The notes under the pieces were generated by a model. It searched no databases, was not told where the DNA came from, and was given only the letters and a program-made list of their open reading frames with translations. This document shows positions 61,428 through 64,000 of a stretch of DNA of 64,000 bases, piece after piece (position 1 is the stretch's first letter; each line of letters opens with the position of its first letter). The stretch covers positions 1-64,000 of the forward strand of contig NZ_BMOI01000011.1 in NCBI RefSeq assembly GCF_014646995.1. The letters are read 5' to 3'. Source of the DNA: Curtobacterium luteum (lineage in GTDB: Bacteria; Actinomycetota; Actinomycetes; Actinomycetales; Microbacteriaceae). Both the position numbers and the translations under genes were made by a program.

Positions 61428-62548
61428 GCGACGATCCTACGGGCCAGCGCCGACAGGGCTGTGTGGTCGGCCCCGGTGACGTCGAGGTCCTCCGCGGTCG
61501 CGTACCGCTTGAACCACGCGACCTGGCGCCGTGCGTACTTCCGGGTCGCGAGGCTCGTCGCGTCGACCGCCTCCGCGACGGTCGCGGCTCCCCGCAGCAC
61601 CTCGAGCGCCTGCGAGTAGCCGATCGCCCGCGACGCGGTCTTGCCCTGTTCGAGCCCGAGGGCTCGGAGGTGCTCCACCTCGTCGACCAGCCCGCCGTCG
61701 AACATGCGCTGCGCTCGCGCCTGCAGCGCGTCGACCAGGTGCGACCGGTCGCGACGCAGGTGCAGGATGCGCGCGGGCCGCCAGGCGCGGGGCGCGGACG
61801 GGAGGCTCGGGGTCACCACCTCGGACCGGCTCGCGATCTCGAGTGCCCGGATCAGGCGGCGCGGGTTCCGGGCGTCGATGGTCGCCGCCGCGTGCGGGTC
61901 CAGCCCCCGGAGCCGCTCGAGGAGGGTCCCCGGACCGAGCTCGTCGTGCTCGCGCTCCAGCCGGGCACGCAGCTCGGGATCAGTCCCGGGGAACTCGAGG
62001 TCGAAGAGGACGGCCGACACGTACAGACCGCTCCCGCCGGCCAGGACCGCGACGCCGCCCTCGGCGTGGATGCGCTCGATCGCGCGCCGGGCATCACGCT
62101 GGTACGCGGCGACGCTGGCCTCGTCCGTCACGTCGAGCACGTCCAGCAGCCGGTGCGGCACGCCGTGGCGCTCGGCCAGCGACAGTTTGGCGGTTCCGAT
62201 GTCCATGCCTCGGTAGAGCTGCATGGCGTCGGCGTTGACGACCTCCGCCGGCCGGCCGGCGGCGCGGACGCGGTCGGCGATCGCGACGGCGAGGTCGGAC
62301 TTGCCCGTGCCGGTGGCGCCGACCACGGCGACCAGGTCGGCGGGTCCGGTCGGCCCGGTGCCCACGGTGGGGGCAGAGACCGCGTCAAGGTCAGCGGCCG
62401 CCGTCGGGGCAGCGCCCGCCGACGGGGCTGCACCCGCCGTCGGGTCAGCGGCCGCCGTCGGGGCAGCACCCGCCGTCGGGTCAGCGGCCGCCGTCGGGGC
62501 TGCACCCGCCGTCGGGGCAGCGGGCGCGTCGCGGTCAGCGGTCGACAC
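61424..62548 (-). CDS. miaA: tRNA dimethylallyltransferase MiaA
   Basis: Adds a dimethylallyl group to A37 of UNN-reading tRNAs. The 374-residue protein has the P-loop [18 protein letters not shown] (about 65-82), [29 protein letters not shown] and the C-terminal [17 protein letters not shown] 62548 overlaps the miaB end by 14 bases. The first ~55 residues are a low-complexity Ala/Pro/Thr repeat ([20 protein letters not shown]) not usual in MiaA; a later start is possible. Confidence 0.94.
   Translation of the reverse strand: MSTADRDAPAAPTAGAAPTAAADPTAGAAPTAAADPTAGAAPSAGAAPTAAADLDAVSAPTVGTGPTGPADLVAVVGATGTGKSDLAVAIADRVRAAGRPAEVVNADAMQLYRGMDIGTAKLSLAERHGVPHRLLDVLDVTDEASVAAYQRDARRAIERIHAEGGVAVLAGGSGLYVSAVLFDLEFPGTDPELRARLEREHDELGPGTLLERLRGLDPHAAATIDARNPRRLIRALEIASRSEVVTPSLPSAPRAWRPARILHLRRDRSHLVDALQARAQRMFDGGLVDEVEHLRALGLEQGKTASRAIGYSQALEVLRGAATVAEAVDATSLATRKYARRQVAWFKRYATAEDLDVTGADHTALSALARRIVA
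61434..61439 (-). promoter_or_regulatory. -10 box TAGGAT of dapF, leaderless
   Basis: TAGGAT on the minus strand, inside the miaA end and six bases before GTG 61427. Confidence 0.4.
62388..62520. repeat. 36-bp tandem repeats at the miaA 5' end
   Basis: Two near-identical 36-bp units (62444-62479, 62480-62515) and a degenerate one (62408-62443), each containing two GCCGTCGG words, encode about 12 residues each of the Ala/Pro/Thr-rich MiaA N-terminus. Confidence 0.8.
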
Positions 62549-64000
62549 GGAGGGTCGGGAGACCGAGCGACACCGGTCGCGGCCCGTCCGTGCCCGCGGC
62601 CGTCGGCGCCGGGACGCCGCAGCTCTCCGCCTGCGCCCGGTCCCACGCGTCGCCCGCGCGGGTCCGGCGGATGCGGAGCGGGCCGTCGTTGTCCGCGATG
62701 AGGAAGTGCGGCGCCGCGCGGGTGACCTCGACCGTGACGACGTCACCGGGCCGTGGCACGTCGGAGCCCGCGGGGACGGAGAAGTGCACGAGCCGGGAGT
62801 CCTCGGCGCGGCCGGACAGGCGGTGCGTCTCGTCGTCCTTCTTGCCCTCACCGGTCGCGACGAGGACCTCGACGCTCCGACCGACCTGCGCGGCGTTCTC
62901 CTCAGCCGTGATGCGCTCCTGGAGGGCGGTGAGCCGCTCGTACCGCTCCTGCACGACCGCCTTGGGGAGCTGGTCCGGCATGGTTGCCGCCGGCGTACCC
63001 GGACGGATCGAGTACTGGAACGTGAACGCCGAGGCGAACCGCGAGGCCTCGACGACGCGCAGCGTGTCCTCGAAGTCGACGTCGGTCTCCCCCGGGAACC
63101 CGACGATGATGTCGGTGGAGATCGCCGCGTGCGGGATCTTCGCGCGCACGCGGTCGAGGATGCCGAGGAACCGCTCGCTCCGGTAGCTCCGGCGCATGGC
63201 CTTGAGGATGCGGTCCGAACCGGACTGCAGCGGCATGTGGAGCTGCGGCATGACGTTCGGCGTCTCCGCCATCGCGTCGATCACGTCGTCGGTGAACGCC
63301 GCCGGGTGCGGGCTGGTGAAGCGGATGCGCTCCAGGCCCTCGATCGCCCCGGCCGCTCGCAGGAGCTTGCCGAACGCCTGCCGGTCGCCGAACTCCACGC
63401 CGTAGGAGTTGACGTTCTGCCCGAGGAGCGTGACCTCGATCGCTCCGTCGTCGACGAGTGCCTGGATCTCCGCCAGGACGTCGCCGGGGCGACGGTCCTT
63501 CTCCTTGCCGCGGAGGGACGGCACGATGCAGAAGGTGCAGGTGTTGTTGCAGCCGACGGAGATCGAGACCCATCCGCTGTAGGTGGAGTCGCGTTTGGTC
63601 GGCAGCGTCGACGGGAAGACGTCGAGTGACTCGAGGATCTCGATCTGTGCCTCGTCGTTGTGGCGCGCACGCTCGAGCAGGGTCGGGAGGGAACCCATGT
63701 TGTGCGTGCCGAAGACGACGTCGACCCACGGCGCCTTCTCAAGGATGACGTTCTTGTCCTTCTGCGCCAGGCAGCCGCCGACCGCGATCTGCATCCCCGG
63801 GTGCTCACGCTTGATGCCTGCGAGGTGTCCGAGGTTGCCGTACAGCCGGTTGTCCGCGTTCTCGCGCACGGCGCAGGTGTTGATGACGACCACGTCCGCC
63901 TGCTCGCCGTCGGCCGCGACGTACCCGGCGGCGCGCAACGACCCGCTGAGCCGCTCCGAATCGTGCACGTTCATCTGGCACCCGTAGGTGCGGACTTCGT
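62535..64000 (-). CDS. miaB: tRNA methylthiotransferase MiaB (5' end beyond the window)
   Basis: Adds the methylthio group to i6A37. The frame is open past the right edge: [19 protein letters not shown] is the family N-terminus, with the first cluster cysteine in YGCQMN; only a few residues are missing. The radical-SAM motif is in [20 protein letters not shown], and a TRAM domain is at the C-terminus ([29 protein letters not shown]). It is followed by miaA and dapF with overlaps, forming one operon. Confidence 0.96.
   Translation of the reverse strand, partial: EVRTYGCQMNVHDSERLSGSLRAAGYVAADGEQADVVVINTCAVRENADNRLYGNLGHLAGIKREHPGMQIAVGGCLAQKDKNVILEKAPWVDVVFGTHNMGSLPTLLERARHNDEAQIEILESLDVFPSTLPTKRDSTYSGWVSISVGCNNTCTFCIVPSLRGKEKDRRPGDVLAEIQALVDDGAIEVTLLGQNVNSYGVEFGDRQAFGKLLRAAGAIEGLERIRFTSPHPAAFTDDVIDAMAETPNVMPQLHMPLQSGSDRILKAMRRSYRSERFLGILDRVRAKIPHAAISTDIIVGFPGETDVDFEDTLRVVEASRFASAFTFQYSIRPGTPAATMPDQLPKAVVQERYERLTALQERITAEENAAQVGRSVEVLVATGEGKKDDETHRLSGRAEDSRLVHFSVPAGSDVPRPGDVVTVEVTRAAPHFLIADNDGPLRIRRTRAGDAWDRAQAESCGVPAPTAAGTDGPRPVSLGLPTLRVDR

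Overview
The window is G+C-rich (roughly 70 percent by eye) actinobacterial chromosome. Gene content and order point to the family Microbacteriaceae and look Curtobacterium-like, but this is inference from the sequence alone. The supporting core blocks, all on the minus strand except lexA, are parA-scpA-scpB-rluB, tyrA-cmk-der, hisC-hisB-hisH-hisA, lexA with a divergent LysM division-inhibitor gene, hflX, and miaB-miaA-dapF.

Layout. 1-0.4 kb: promoter and leader of an rRNA operon that runs out of the left edge. 0.4-6.2 kb: rlmN, an NlpC/P60 hydrolase, a flavin-binding PPOX-like protein divergent from a MocR-type regulator, and an alpha/beta hydrolase. 6.2-20.2 kb: accessory metabolism and regulation (AraC with a coupled 55-residue ORF, GntR plus DUF1648 membrane protein, a methyltransferase, an Idh/MocA-PmoA fusion, a TPR protein, a soluble Ser/Thr kinase-GAF protein, a DHFR-like protein, an esterase, a frameshifted MFS gene, an acyl-CoA ligase, a second AraC). 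20.2-23.3 kb: a BLUF-TetR fusion divergent from a SulP transporter, with three copies of one 23-bp operator between them, then tRNA-Pro(GGG). 23.4-28.7 kb: a lipoprotein, a RecQ-like helicase fused to a phosphoribosyltransferase-like domain, an aldo/keto reductase and a small membrane protein.

28.7-38.9 kb is a compact type VII secretion locus. In transcription order on the minus strand it has an FHA-containing EssC/EccC ATPase, a WXG100-like protein lacking the WXG motif, a 187-residue helical protein, an EspG-like chaperone, a secreted lipase-like effector, a lipoprotein (candidate immunity), a dead tail of a second effector, a paralogous orphan lipoprotein and a third lipoprotein. Its distal half has visibly lower G+C. 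The region is flanked by two paralogous aldo/keto reductase genes; the second is cut by a deletion that also removed most of an XRE/MmyB regulator.

39.8-64 kb is mostly conserved core, interrupted by a pair of paralogous anchored proteins and a secreted Ig-like repeat protein.

Two genome-wide habits are visible. Many genes have an ANNNTA/TANNNT -10 box almost exactly six bases from the start codon and no Shine-Dalgarno, which indicates leaderless transcripts. Intergenic gaps repeatedly carry a GC-rich palindromic element built around CTGGAGGCNCGG and its complement, often as long hairpins after stop codons.
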